62,777 nucleotides of DNA from Thermotogota bacterium (GCA_029780115.1 JAKOZG010000010.1:1-62777); one strand, 5' to 3'; shown: positions 1 through 8,722, numbered from the stretch's first letter. A program made the numbers and translations. Notes: a model not told the origin generated them from the sequence alone.

Positions 1-18
1 ATATAGCACGTCTCTACA
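1..18. repeat. Partial family B hairpin repeat at window edge
   Basis: The right half of the GAGACG..CGTCTCTAC element (TAGCACGTCTCTAC) is present; the left half lies outside the window. Confidence 0.6.
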
Positions 19-54
19 TCGTAAAATCAATGTTTTAAGGATTATTAAACGAAA

Positions 55-375
55 TCATTTAGAAAACTGTTTAAAAACCTTAATGCCATATTGTTTAATT
101 AATTCATTGATAGCATCATCAAAAAAAGATAAAGAAGCATCATTTGGATAAGCATTTAGATCAAGCTCATTATTTTTATCAAAGGTTATATATGAAACTA
201 CCCGATCATAAGAAACAGTTGAAGAAATATTTGTGAATAAATGAAGGTTAAAGTTTTGAGCTAATTCTTCTATTAATTCATAAAACCAGCCATATCTATG
301 ACTGGCATCATAAATTATTAATAAAAAGTTTTGTTTATTGTTGTCAAAATTATTCAAATTGATAATTTTATTCAT
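55..375 (-). CDS. Truncated glycosyltransferase-like protein (N-terminal fragment)
   Basis: This 106-residue protein has a good ribosome site (AAGGAG, 8 nt before the ATG), so its start looks genuine. It begins with a short polar leader and then a hydrophobic strand (FLLIIYDASHRYGW), followed by an alpha/beta pattern of the kind that opens GT-B glycosyltransferases. It stops where such a domain would normally continue, at about one third of the usual length. The hairpin repeat that begins right after the stop suggests that an insertion or deletion removed the rest. The gene follows the TPR/glycosyltransferase/FkbM gene on the same strand after a 150-bp gap, so it probably belonged to the same glycan-building group. 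No nucleotide-sugar binding motif is present, so activity is unlikely. The family call is weak; a short independent protein of unknown role is the alternative. Confidence 0.4.
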   Translation of the reverse strand: MNKIINLNNFDNNKQNFLLIIYDASHRYGWFYELIEELAQNFNLHLFTNISSTVSYDRVVSYITFDKNNELDLNAYPNDASLSFFDDAINELIKQYGIKVFKQFSK

Positions 376-525
376 TTAGCAAGCTCCTTTTTAATTAAGA
401 TTTTAAGGTAAATTCTTCTAAAATGTAAAATATTAATTCAACTTGGTCTATAGCTTTTAATCAATAAAATATTCGACTTATTTAGAATACAGCTGAATAT
501 TGGGAAATAATATGCAAAAAACACA

Positions 526-2574
526 TTATTCATTTATAAATAAATAAGTGGGTGTGTAATTAAATTTTTTTATTGGTTTATAATTAAAATTTCGAAGAAA
601 AAAATTAATTTCATCAAATTCTTTATTTTCTTTCGCTTCAATATAAATCAAAGGTTTATACTGTTGTATTATTTTTTCTGCTCCAAGTAACACATCCATT
701 TCCATTCCTTCAACATCAATTTTAATTAAGTCGATTTTTTCCTCAAAATTAAAAATCAATGAATCAAGCGAATCAATTTCAATTTCTCCTTTTTGATTAT
801 TAAGGTTAACAATTCTAGAAGACCCAAAATTATAGGAATCAATTGCATCTATATAACCAAAAGAGTGTTCTTTTCCAACACCCATTTTATACGGAACTAC
901 AGTATTATTAACATTATTAAGTTTGATATTTTTGGTTAAGATATCAAAAATTTCACTTTGTGGTTCAAAACTATAAACTTTTTTTGCTTGACATATTTTC
1001 GCATAAAAGATAGTATGATTTCCTATATTAGCTCCCACATCAACAATTACAGCATTTCTTCTAATCCTATTTTTGGTGTCTTCTAACATATGAACTTCAT
1101 AAAAGTTTTTATTTAAGAAGATTGCTTTTTGAATATGGTCAGAAAGAAATGGTAAATAAAAATAGATTTTTATATTATTGTAATCAAATGAAAAAATATG
1201 ATTCGCTTTACTTTTTGATTTTTGTTGTGTTACAATTTTCTCCGCTTCATAAACCTGCTCTTCCAATGAATAATTATCTTCGATAAACCTTCTGTAGAAA
1301 TTAGAGTCGTATTTATCTTCTAATATCTTTTCTTTAAATTGATCGATGGTTGTAAATATACATTCATTTGGCCAAACTTCTCTAGCAGACGGCCAAGAAT
1401 TAATAACAGGTTTAATACCTTTTGCCATAAATTCTCCAACTGTATAGTGGAAAGATTCTTCGATAGATGTGGAAAGAATGTATCCAAATTGTTCTCCCCA
1501 TAAGTCTATATCTTCTATATATTTATCAATAAAAGTTATGTTTCTTTCAATGTTCATTTCTTTTATAGCATTCAATATATAATCCTCATACCTTAAATCT
1601 TGAAATTTACCTTTTATGCATAATTTATACCTGTTATCCTCTTTTAGTAACTGTTCAAAACATAATAAAAGGGTTTCAAATCCCTTTCGGTAATTAATAT
1701 TACCCATTATCAATAAATTATGATTTTTGTTATGTACATTGAAAGTAAATTTATTTAAGTCTATACCGTTATTTATAACGACTTTTTCAATTTTTGCGTT
1801 AGGATATACTTTCTCAAAAAGTTCTTTCTTATGACCGTTGACAAAAATTAATTGATCTATGTTTACCCAATTAATTTTTTGAGAATAACCCCCAAAAATC
1901 TCATATCCATGTAACCTACATACAACTTTCTTGTTTTGTATTTCAGGGACTTGGTTTGTTGCAAATACTGCTAAATCATTTGCCCATTCAAGCCATACTA
2001 TATCTGCCCATTTGATAGCTTCTGCTATTTGATTCCCATCAGTTGTAACTACTAACTTGACATCGTATCCAAGTGAGAAGGTTTCTACTATGTCTTTTAG
2101 GAAGTTATCTAATCCAGGTAAGCAGAGAAAAGCGATTTTGGTGTCTTGTTTTACAATGTTTCTCATGTCTATGAATTTCTTTTTCATTTCATTAGGACTA
2201 TTAGGTAATTCTGCAGCTTTTTTGTAGAATCTTAATGAAGCAAGTTTACTTCTGTTTTTGTATTCTATGTCTCCTAAGAGATCGTATGTTGCCCAGTCTT
2301 TGTTGTGGATTCTCATTAAGTATCTCCATGCTTCTTTCTCTTGATTTATGTTTTTTAACAGGTATCCATAATTGAATAGCAGGTCAGAGTCAACTGGGTT
2401 TATTTTTAGTCCTTTTTCGAATTCTTCTTTAGCTTTATCGAATTCTTTTTTCTGATAGTATATTAGTCCACTAATGTTGTATCGTTTTGGATCATTTTCT
2501 GGGGTGTTTTCTAACTGTTCTTGAGCTTTGTTTAGTTCTCCGTTTTGAATTAATTCGAAGATTTCGTCGTACAT
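526..2574 (-). CDS. TPR - glycosyltransferase - FkbM methyltransferase fusion protein
   Basis: Three parts can be read in 682 residues. Residues about 1-135 are TPR-like helical pairs. Residues about 145-460 resemble a GT4-type glycosyltransferase, with an NYRKGFETLL motif after a strand typical of the second Rossmann domain. Residues about 490-680 are an FkbM-type SAM-dependent methyltransferase, with VDVGANIGNHT as motif I and IKIDVEGMEMDVL as the later conserved motif. The likely role is addition of a sugar and O-methylation of the glycan on a cell-surface polymer or protein. The start has an ideal AAGGAGG site. There is no signal peptide or membrane segment, so it should act in the cytoplasm. 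A short truncated glycosyltransferase-like gene follows on the same strand. The domain calls are firm; the acceptor is unknown. Confidence 0.85.
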   Translation of the reverse strand: MYDEIFELIQNGELNKAQEQLENTPENDPKRYNISGLIYYQKKEFDKAKEEFEKGLKINPVDSDLLFNYGYLLKNINQEKEAWRYLMRIHNKDWATYDLLGDIEYKNRSKLASLRFYKKAAELPNSPNEMKKKFIDMRNIVKQDTKIAFLCLPGLDNFLKDIVETFSLGYDVKLVVTTDGNQIAEAIKWADIVWLEWANDLAVFATNQVPEIQNKKVVCRLHGYEIFGGYSQKINWVNIDQLIFVNGHKKELFEKVYPNAKIEKVVINNGIDLNKFTFNVHNKNHNLLIMGNINYRKGFETLLLCFEQLLKEDNRYKLCIKGKFQDLRYEDYILNAIKEMNIERNITFIDKYIEDIDLWGEQFGYILSTSIEESFHYTVGEFMAKGIKPVINSWPSAREVWPNECIFTTIDQFKEKILEDKYDSNFYRRFIEDNYSLEEQVYEAEKIVTQQKSKSKANHIFSFDYNNIKIYFYLPFLSDHIQKAIFLNKNFYEVHMLEDTKNRIRRNAVIVDVGANIGNHTIFYAKICQAKKVYSFEPQSEIFDILTKNIKLNNVNNTVVPYKMGVGKEHSFGYIDAIDSYNFGSSRIVNLNNQKGEIEIDSLDSLIFNFEEKIDLIKIDVEGMEMDVLLGAEKIIQQYKPLIYIEAKENKEFDEINFFLRNFNYKPIKKFNYTPTYLFINE

Positions 2575-2640
2575 GGGGTTCCTCCTTTATACTGAAAAAT
2601 TATCATTTCTAAAGTACCTATTTAATTTCTTTAACTTTTT

Positions 2641-2690
2641 TGGTACGTTGTACCAGGGAGAGGAAGGGCTCCGCCCTGACCCGTTATAAA
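2641..2690. repeat. Family A double-hairpin repeat
   Basis: A TGGTAC-GTT-GTACCA hairpin is followed by AGGGCTCCGCCCT and a GACCCG..TTCGAAA tail. This is the inverse orientation of the unit tandemly repeated at 59690-60068. It lies in the 500-bp gap upstream of the TPR/glycosyltransferase gene. Confidence 0.75.
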
Positions 2691-2842
2691 AATTCGAAAC
2701 ATTTTATATTAATCTTGTCTTTTAATAATTCTGTTAAACCAGTTGTTTATCCTATTTTTTATCGTCTAAAATTTTGGAAGCTTTAAGTAAAAATTATAAT
2801 CAGTGATGACGGGTGTGTAAGTTAAAAACCTAAAAAATCTTG

Positions 2843-3056
2843 GAGACGCGCATGTAGCACGTCTCTACAAAAATATAAATTCATATTTTTGTTATGATGG
2901 AACCTTGGAGACGCCCATATAGGTCGTCTCTACAAGAAATCATAAATAATATCTAACTACGATTAGAACCTTGAGATGCGCGTGTAGTACGTCTCTACAG
3001 AAAATCAATTTATATTTTTGTTACGATTGAATCATGAGACGCAGTGTGTAGGTCGT
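2843..3056. repeat. Tandem array of four family B hairpin units (~65 bp period)
   Basis: GAGACG..CGTCTCTAC cores begin at 2843, 2908, 2973 and 3036, giving periods of 65, 65 and 63 bp. The DNA between cores is also repeated (AT-rich, then GTTATGAT-GAACCTT or a close variant), so whole units are duplicated rather than only the palindrome. The last copy is degenerate. Together with the family A element this fills most of the 2575-3077 gene-free stretch; I see no coding there. Confidence 0.8.
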
Positions 3057-3077
3057 GAAAACCGTATTTGTTAAAAT

Positions 3078-3803
3078 TTAGCTTTGGAGTGGTTGCCATA
3101 TTTTTTCTTTTTCTTCTCGTTTTTTTATTCTATAATCTTCTTCTCCTAGATAGATAATTCCTTGTTTTGAAATGAGTTCTGTTAGTCTTGACGCAGTTCT
3201 TAGTTCTAGTGAGTTTATTAATTCTTGTGGATTTAGGTTTGTTGATATTATTAAGCTTTTTTGGCTTCTATTTATTTCATCAATTATTATTCTAATTTTA
3301 TCTTCGATCCATTTGTGCTCTTTCGCTCCAAGGTCGTCGATAAAAATTATATTTGATTTCAATGCTGTTTTTACAGCTTCGTCTGCCTGCTCAAATGTTT
3401 CAAAGTCATGTAATACGTCTATTACTCCTATTATGCCTCCCATAATTGCTATTTCTTTTAGGATAGTGTATCCTAGCCTAGTTTTTCCTGTTCCATATCC
3501 TCCATACATTAGTAATCCGTTTCCTTTTTGCCATAATTTATTTTCAACGAAGAAACGTGCTTTTTTCAAGGCGATTTTTAGTGTTTCTGTATGTGGAGCA
3601 AAGTTGTTAAATGAGACGTCGTAATAGATTTTTGGTACTACATCATTGAAATAGGTTATTGCCTTTAGATAATTTGCATATTTCTCACAGTATGATTCTT
3701 TCATTATGCCTTGTACTGGGCAGTTTAGAGGTTTAATACAAAAACAATCGTAGTTAGAAATAGTCGATGTATTTGTTTTCTTTGGAGGTTGTATGTTTAG
3801 CAA
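3078..3803 (-). CDS. DnaC/IstB-like AAA+ ATPase (probable helicase loader)
   Basis: This 241-residue protein has a Walker A motif (GGYGTGKT) and a Walker B motif (NIIFIDDLG) in the order and spacing of DnaC/DnaI/IstB ATPases. Further downstream are a sensor-like ISTNLNPQEL segment and an arginine-finger-type RTASRL region. A cysteine-rich N-terminal part (CFCIKP, CPVQG, SYC) precedes the ATPase and may bind zinc, as in some DnaI-type loaders. The chosen start is TTG at 3803, because AGAGGTGA stands 6-7 nt upstream; the gene overlaps the preceding winged-helix gene by about 50 bp, implying translational coupling. The likely job is loading replicative helicase at an origin. No transposase is adjacent, so an IstB role is less likely. 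Confidence 0.8.
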   Translation of the reverse strand: MLNIQPPKKTNTSTISNYDCFCIKPLNCPVQGIMKESYCEKYANYLKAITYFNDVVPKIYYDVSFNNFAPHTETLKIALKKARFFVENKLWQKGNGLLMYGGYGTGKTRLGYTILKEIAIMGGIIGVIDVLHDFETFEQADEAVKTALKSNIIFIDDLGAKEHKWIEDKIRIIIDEINRSQKSLIISTNLNPQELINSLELRTASRLTELISKQGIIYLGEEDYRIKKREEKEKIWQPLQS

Positions 3804-4125
3804 GTTTTTTCACCTCTTTCTTGTTTTTTGGTTTTGAAGTTGTTTGTGGAAACCAAATAGAGGTAGGAATAGCTCTTTGAAAGTATTCTGAGGGGTAGTA
3901 GGTTATTAGTTTTCTTTCGTATAATTCTTTTAATGATTTTATAACTGTGTTTTTGTTTAGACTTAATGATTTTGATAGATAGCGAATTGAATATGTCAGT
4001 GGGCCTTCCCAAAATAGCTTATTAGCTTGATAAATTAAGAAAAAGTATAACTTTGCAGCAGAAGAAGAAAGTTTACTTTTTTTGTCTTCTTCAAAGAAAT
4101 TGTTTACTAGATCGAAGATATTCAT
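3754..4125 (-). CDS. Winged-helix DNA-binding protein, possible replication initiator or primosome protein
   Basis: The 123-residue protein contains a helix-turn-helix of winged type at about residues 40-80 (SIRYLSKSLSLNKNTVIKSLKELYERKLITYY). This resembles the DnaD/replication-initiator or phage replisome class of winged helices. A GAGGTG ribosome site lies 6 nt before the ATG. It is the first gene of a two-gene operon with the DnaC-like ATPase, and the two frames overlap. The pairing of a small DNA-binding protein with a helicase loader suggests an origin-recognition and loading module. The region just upstream carries inverted TTAAGACA repeats that could be its binding sites. The HTH is clear; the specific function is inferred from context. 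Confidence 0.65.
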   Translation of the reverse strand: MNIFDLVNNFFEEDKKSKLSSSAAKLYFFLIYQANKLFWEGPLTYSIRYLSKSLSLNKNTVIKSLKELYERKLITYYPSEYFQRAIPTSIWFPQTTSKPKNKKEVKKLAKHTTSKENKYIDYF

Positions 4126-4301
4126 AATTTCACCTCGTGGTTTTTTGTAGGAATTTTGTATCCTCTCATAAGTAATATCCGCAAAATTTTGGTCTTTTGT
4201 GTAAATTTTTGATAAATTTTGTATGAGATGAAATTAGAAAATAGAATTTTTGAAAATAATATATGTATTCTTGTATTATGTATTATATAATGTCCTATTT
4301 T

Positions 4302-4365
4302 TTAAGACAGTTTTGTCTTAAAATTTCATACAGTTCTGTCTTATTTTTTAAGACAGGTGTCTTAA
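4302..4365. promoter_or_regulatory. Paired TTAAGACA..TGTCTTAA inverted repeats
   Basis: Two perfect inverted repeats are present: TTAAGACA-N4-TGTCTTAA (4302-4321) and TTAAGACA-N2-TGTCTTAA (4348-4365). Half sites CTGTCTTA (about 4336) and CAGACA (about 4371) lie nearby. They are in the 388-bp non-coding stretch between the winged-helix gene and the divergent glycan operon. Autoregulatory operators or origin-type binding sites are the two readings. A TATAAT at 4453-4458 may be a -10 for the plus-strand operon, but I cannot pair it with a convincing -35. Confidence 0.6.
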
Positions 4366-4513
4366 TTTTTCAGACACTTTTTCTTATTATTTTTTATATT
4401 TTTAGAAGGCTTTTAGAAATTGAATTGACTTTTAAAATAGCTTGAATTAGGTTATAATAGTTATATCGAAGTTGTTTTAATAATCTTTTGGTTGGATTGG
4501 AGACAATATTAAA

Positions 4514-5566
4514 ATGAAAAAGATAGTGCATTTGTTACCTAATTCTGTCTATACAGTGAGATTTATAGATTTTATGAACAAATATTTTCCAAAGGAAGAA
4601 CACGATTTTTTGGTAGTGTGTGAAGGTAATAGTTTTAAGGTTAACAAGCAAGATAATGTTTTCTTTATTAAGAAAATGAGCAAAGACATGTTTTTCTTTC
4701 ATAAAGAGTTGTTTATAGCTGATAAAATTATATTGCACGGTATTTTTACAGAAATTGTACCAGTTTTGTTTATTAGGCTTGGCATCTTAAAAAAATGTTA
4801 CTGGGTTATTTGGGGAGGAGATTTGTATTATCATGAGACTAGGGTAAAAAGCTTTAGATCAAATTTAGGCGAATTTATGAGAAGGATAATAATAAAAAAT
4901 ATGGGGGTAATAATTACCAATAACGAAGGGGAATATGAATTAGCAAGAAAGTGGTATCCTACAAAGGCAAGACATATGAAGGCATTTTATCCCAGCCCTA
5001 TAGTCTATGAAGATCTAGATTTTGATGATGATTACAAAGAAAAAAGTTTGATAACAATCCTAGTGGGAAATTCTGCCAATCCTACAAATAATCATATTGA
5101 GGTTTTAAATAAATTATTAAAGTTCAAAGATGAGGATATTGAAATCATTGCACCTTTATCTTATGGAGAAAAAGAGTGGGCTAAAAAAGTTATTGAAACA
5201 GGTGAAAAATTGTTTGGAGATAAATTTAAGCCTCTAGTTGACTTTTTACCTCCAGCTGAATATGCGAGAATTTTAAATTCGGTTGACATTGCTGTTTTTA
5301 ATCATAATAGGCAACAAGCACTAGGAAATATAAAAACACTGTTATATTTAGGCAAAAAGGTGTATATAAGAAAAGATGTGACAACGTGGGACTATTTTGA
5401 AAGAATTGGCATAACTGTGTATGATACATATGGTATGGATAAATTAAGCTTTGAAGAATTTGTATATATGGAAGAATCTTTAAAGGCTAAAAATAGAGAG
5501 ATTATAAGAAGAGAATTTTCAGAAGAACGATGCAGAGAGCTTTGGGAAAATATTTTTAATTCTTAG
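4514..5566 (+). CDS. WecF-like 4-amino-4,6-dideoxy-sugar (Fuc4NAc) transferase
   Basis: The 350-residue protein matches the TDP-Fuc4NAc:lipid II transferase family (glycosyltransferase family 56). It has an N-terminal KKIVHLLPNSVYTVRFI strand-helix, the central WVIWGGDLYYHE motif and the family hallmark LVGNSANPTNNHIEVL, then a PLSYG segment and a C-terminal NIKTLLYLGKKVYI stretch. It should move a dTDP-linked 4-amino-6-deoxyhexose onto a lipid-linked oligosaccharide on the cytoplasmic face of the membrane. It is the first gene of a tight operon whose next genes make exactly this kind of nucleotide sugar (RmlA, WecE, RmlB). In enterobacteria the homologue builds enterobacterial common antigen; here the product is more likely a different surface polymer. 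Confidence 0.85.
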   Translation: MKKIVHLLPNSVYTVRFIDFMNKYFPKEEHDFLVVCEGNSFKVNKQDNVFFIKKMSKDMFFFHKELFIADKIILHGIFTEIVPVLFIRLGILKKCYWVIWGGDLYYHETRVKSFRSNLGEFMRRIIIKNMGVIITNNEGEYELARKWYPTKARHMKAFYPSPIVYEDLDFDDDYKEKSLITILVGNSANPTNNHIEVLNKLLKFKDEDIEIIAPLSYGEKEWAKKVIETGEKLFGDKFKPLVDFLPPAEYARILNSVDIAVFNHNRQQALGNIKTLLYLGKKVYIRKDVTTWDYFERIGITVYDTYGMDKLSFEEFVYMEESLKAKNREIIRREFSEERCRELWENIFNS

Positions 5567-5577
5567 GGGGACTTGAC

Positions 5578-6456
5578 ATGAAGGGTATTGTTTTAGCTGG
5601 TGGAAACGGAACAAGGCTGTATCCCATAACAAAAGGAATAAGCAAGCATCTTATTCCCATATACGACAAACCCATGATTTACTACCCTTTGTCTGTTTTA
5701 ATGTTGTCAAATATTAGAGAGATACTGTTAATAACAAAACCGGAATTTGTTGGGTTGTATAATAATCTATTGGGGAATGGGTCTGAGTGGGGTATAGAAA
5801 TTAGTTATATGGTTCAAGAAGATCCAAAAGGAATTGCTGATGCGTTTGTTATTGGAGAAAAGTTTATTGGAAAGGATAATGTTTGCTTAATCCTAGGAGA
5901 TAATATCTTTTATGGACAAGGGTTTAGCCCTATCTTAGAAAAGGCTTCAAAAAAGAACAATGGGGCAGTAATCTTTGCATATTATGTGAATAATCCGCAA
6001 GAATTTGGGGTAATAGAATTCAATGAAGATTTTAAGGCAATATCTATTGAAGAGAAGCCTCTTAATCCTAAGTCTAATTATGCGATACCCGGTTTATACT
6101 TTTTTGATAATTCAGTTATAGCGAAAGCAAAAAAGCTAAATCCTTCTGACAGAGGGGAATTGGAAATAACCGACTTGATAAAGGATTATCTCAAAGAAGA
6201 TAAATTGTATGTACAATTATTAGGAAGGGGTTTTGCTTGGTTAGATACAGGAACATACGATGGACTTGCCAACGCAACAGACTTTGTTAGAACGATTCAA
6301 AAAAGAACCGGCTTAAGCATAGCTTGTTTGGAAGAAATTGCTTACAGAAAGAAATGGATTACTACAGATCAGTTGATTAAAACGGGAAAAGAATATGAAA
6401 AAACTGAGTATGGCACTTACTTAAAAAATATTGTAAAGGAAGATGTTAAAAAATGA
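5578..6456 (+). CDS. rmlA: Glucose-1-phosphate thymidylyltransferase RmlA
   Basis: The 292-residue enzyme is the normal length for RmlA/RfbA. It starts with the nucleotidyltransferase signature (GIVLAGGNGTRLYP, residues about 3-16), followed by SKHLIPIYDKPMIYYPL. Other family motifs visible are LGDNIFYG, EKPLNPKSNYAIPGLYF and GRGFAWLDTGT. It joins glucose-1-phosphate and dTTP to give dTDP-glucose, the substrate for RmlB later in the same operon. An AGGGGG ribosome site precedes the ATG, 11 bp after the previous gene. The stop overlaps the start of the aminotransferase (ATGA). Identification is firm. Confidence 0.96.
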   Translation: MKGIVLAGGNGTRLYPITKGISKHLIPIYDKPMIYYPLSVLMLSNIREILLITKPEFVGLYNNLLGNGSEWGIEISYMVQEDPKGIADAFVIGEKFIGKDNVCLILGDNIFYGQGFSPILEKASKKNNGAVIFAYYVNNPQEFGVIEFNEDFKAISIEEKPLNPKSNYAIPGLYFFDNSVIAKAKKLNPSDRGELEITDLIKDYLKEDKLYVQLLGRGFAWLDTGTYDGLANATDFVRTIQKRTGLSIACLEEIAYRKKWITTDQLIKTGKEYEKTEYGTYLKNIVKEDVKK

Positions 6457-7583
6457 TTCCTTTTAACAGACAAAATTTGTTTGGTAAAGAATTAGAGTAT
6501 ATCAAAGATGCATATAATAGTGGGAAGGTATCAGGGGATGGAAAATACACAAAAATGTGTTCTAGATTTATGGAGGAAAGATTTAACTCAAAGAAGATAT
6601 TGTTAACTACATCAGGTACTCATGCCTTAGAACTAGCTGCTCTTTTAGCGGATATAAATGAAGGGGACGAAGTTATTTTACCCTCATATACCTTTGTATC
6701 TACTGCAAACGCTTTTGTATTAAGAGGGGCAAAGATAGTGTATTGCGATATTAGGGAAGACAATCTTAACATTGATGAGAATAAGATAGAAGACTTGATA
6801 ACTGAGAAAACAAAGGCAATTTCTCCAGTTCATTATGCAGGCGTTGCGTGTGAAATGGATACGATAATGCATATTGCGAAAAAGCACAATTTGATAGTGG
6901 TTGAAGACGCAGCTCAAGGAGTAGATGCAAAGTACAAAGATAAATATTTAGGTACCATAGGAGATTTTGGTTGTTATAGTTTTCATGAAACAAAGAATTT
7001 CTCATCTGGTGAAGGTGGCGCAATATCGATTAACGATGAGAAGTACATAAAAAGAGCAGAAATAATCAGAGAAAAAGGAACAAATAGAAGCCAGTTTTTT
7101 AGGGGTGAAGTTGACAAATATACATGGGTTGATATTGGCTCTAGTTACCTACCTTCAGACATAAATGCGGCTGTATTGTATAATCAATTTGAAAACATGG
7201 AAAATATAAACAATAAGCGAAAAGAAATATATAACGCATATTATAATGGTCTGAAAGACTTACAAGATCAAAACAAATTGAGACTACCTATAATCAACGA
7301 TTTTGCTAAGACAAACTATCATATGTTCTATATAATACTGAATTCAGAAGAAGAAAGAAATGGTTTGATGGATTACTTAAAAGCTAATGGAATACTCAGT
7401 GTGTTTCATTATATACCACTACATGAATCACCATATTCAAGGGAAAAATTTGGCAACTTCAGCTTACCAGTAACAGAAAATCTCAGTAGAAGATTACTAA
7501 GGTTACCGATGTATTATAGTTTAAAATTAGAAGAAGTTAACTATATTGTTGATAAGATACATAGTTATATATTATCTGTTTAA
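6453..7583 (+). CDS. wecE: dTDP-4-amino-4,6-dideoxygalactose transaminase (WecE/RffA)
   Basis: The 376-residue PLP enzyme of the DegT/DnrJ/EryC1/StrS fold follows E. coli WecE along its whole length: IPFNRQNLFGKELEYI at the start, GDEVILPSYTFVSTANAF, VHYAGVACEMDTIM, VVEDAAQGV, and SFHETKNFSSGEGGA with the likely PLP lysine at K181. It should transaminate dTDP-4-keto-6-deoxyglucose to dTDP-4-amino-4,6-dideoxygalactose. Its start overlaps the rmlA stop by 4 bp, so the two are coupled. The substrate is supplied by RmlA and RmlB of the same operon, and the product fits the WecF-like transferase. No WecD-type N-acetyltransferase is visible in the operon, so the amino group may be left free or modified by another enzyme. 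Confidence 0.93.
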   Translation: MIPFNRQNLFGKELEYIKDAYNSGKVSGDGKYTKMCSRFMEERFNSKKILLTTSGTHALELAALLADINEGDEVILPSYTFVSTANAFVLRGAKIVYCDIREDNLNIDENKIEDLITEKTKAISPVHYAGVACEMDTIMHIAKKHNLIVVEDAAQGVDAKYKDKYLGTIGDFGCYSFHETKNFSSGEGGAISINDEKYIKRAEIIREKGTNRSQFFRGEVDKYTWVDIGSSYLPSDINAAVLYNQFENMENINNKRKEIYNAYYNGLKDLQDQNKLRLPIINDFAKTNYHMFYIILNSEEERNGLMDYLKANGILSVFHYIPLHESPYSREKFGNFSLPVTENLSRRLLRLPMYYSLKLEEVNYIVDKIHSYILSV

Positions 7584-7606
7584 TTTTAGTGAGAAGGGAG
7601 AGTAAG

Positions 7607-8722
7607 ATGAATACTAAAAAAAAGATACTGGTTTTAGGAGTGGGAAGCGCTCAATTTGATCTCATTGTTGAATGTAAATGTAGAGGATTAGAAGTGCACG
7701 GATGTTCAAATAGAAAAGAAGGCAGAGGTCTTGCGTTTGTAGATAAATTTGTTTTGATAGATATAAAAGATGTTGAATCGGTTATGAACTACGTACAACA
7801 AATGAATATTGATTATGTTTATTCTATAGGATCTGATATAGCATTACCAACCATTAGCTATGTCAATGAAAAGTTAAACTTACCTAACTTTGTTTCGTAT
7901 GAAACAGCTATTATCTGTCATAATAAGAGTAGGTTGAGAGAAACATTGGGGGAAAATTTTGAAGGGAACATTCCTTTTGTTGTGGGATCAAGTTTTGAAG
8001 ATTTTAAGCATTGGAATATATTTCCAGCAATTATGAAACCAGTTGATAGTCAAGGCCAACGCGGTGTATTGAAAGTTAATAACTTTTCAGAAATAATAGA
8101 ATATTTTGAGAAATCATCCAGGTACTCTCAAAGCAAGAAGGTTATTGTAGAGAAATATATTCCATCTGACGAGATTTCGGTTAACGCATATGTTGTAGAT
8201 GGAGAGGTTAAGTTCAAGATTGTTTCAGATAGAATCGTTTTTGATGAATATCCTGGAGGATTGGTAAAGGAACATAGAATGCCTAGTAAATATTATAAAA
8301 AGCAAGAGGTTATTGATCGAATAGAAAAATTAGTTGTGAACACCATAAATGTATTGAGAATCAAAAATGGCCCTGTTTATTTTCAAATAAAAATAGACAA
8401 CGATATGCCTTATTTGATAGAGGTAACTCCAAGGCTAGATGGATGCCATATGTGGAGACTAATATATGAAAGTACGGGAGTAAACCTACTTAAAATTACA
8501 GTTGATCACTTGATGGGCGAGAAGATAACTGATGATGTTTTTGAAGTCAGAAAAATTAAGCCAAAGGTTTTGAAATTCATATGTATGCCTCCTAATAGCG
8601 TTTTCAATACTTCCGAGTATGATAATAAGAATGTTTTTTGGTATTACAAAAACAATGAGGTTGTTAAGGAGATAAATGGATATTTTGAAAAGGTTGGATA
8701 TTACATAGAAAGCAGTGAGTAA
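7607..8722 (+). CDS. ATP-grasp ligase, possibly acting on an amino sugar
   Basis: This protein of about 371 residues has the ATP-grasp layout. There is a Rossmann-like pre-ATP domain (KILVLGVGSAQFDLI), an ATP-binding domain (FPAIMKPVDSQGQRGV, VIVEKYIPSDEISVNAYV) and the magnesium-binding end (VYFQIKIDNDMPYLIEVTPRLDGCH). I chose the ATG at 7607 because GGGAG lies 7 nt upstream; an in-frame GTG at 7589 lies before that site. Family members form amide or C-N bonds using ATP. Set between the aminotransferase and an SDR in a dTDP-amino-sugar operon, a plausible role is attaching an amino acid or other carboxylate to the 4-amino group, which is inference. The 3' end overlaps the next gene by 8 bp. 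Confidence 0.75.
   Translation: MNTKKKILVLGVGSAQFDLIVECKCRGLEVHGCSNRKEGRGLAFVDKFVLIDIKDVESVMNYVQQMNIDYVYSIGSDIALPTISYVNEKLNLPNFVSYETAIICHNKSRLRETLGENFEGNIPFVVGSSFEDFKHWNIFPAIMKPVDSQGQRGVLKVNNFSEIIEYFEKSSRYSQSKKVIVEKYIPSDEISVNAYVVDGEVKFKIVSDRIVFDEYPGGLVKEHRMPSKYYKKQEVIDRIEKLVVNTINVLRIKNGPVYFQIKIDNDMPYLIEVTPRLDGCHMWRLIYESTGVNLLKITVDHLMGEKITDDVFEVRKIKPKVLKFICMPPNSVFNTSEYDNKNVFWYYKNNEVVKEINGYFEKVGYYIESSE

Noticed and set aside
2843-3056. Regularly spaced repeats as a CRISPR array
   Set aside because: The DNA between the cores is itself repeated, so there are no unique spacers, and no cas gene is in the window.
3172-3624. 150-residue plus-strand open frame opposite the DnaC-like gene
   Set aside because: Shadow of the ATPase gene; low-complexity hydrophobic product without ribosome site.
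3078-3803. IstB helper of an IS21-type element
   Set aside because: No IstA-type transposase or element ends nearby; the partner gene is a winged-helix protein, which points to replication.
4263-4445. 60-residue plus-strand frame over the TTAAGACA repeats
   Set aside because: Composition follows the AT-rich repeats, there is no ribosome site, and the frame ends before the promoter-like TATAAT.
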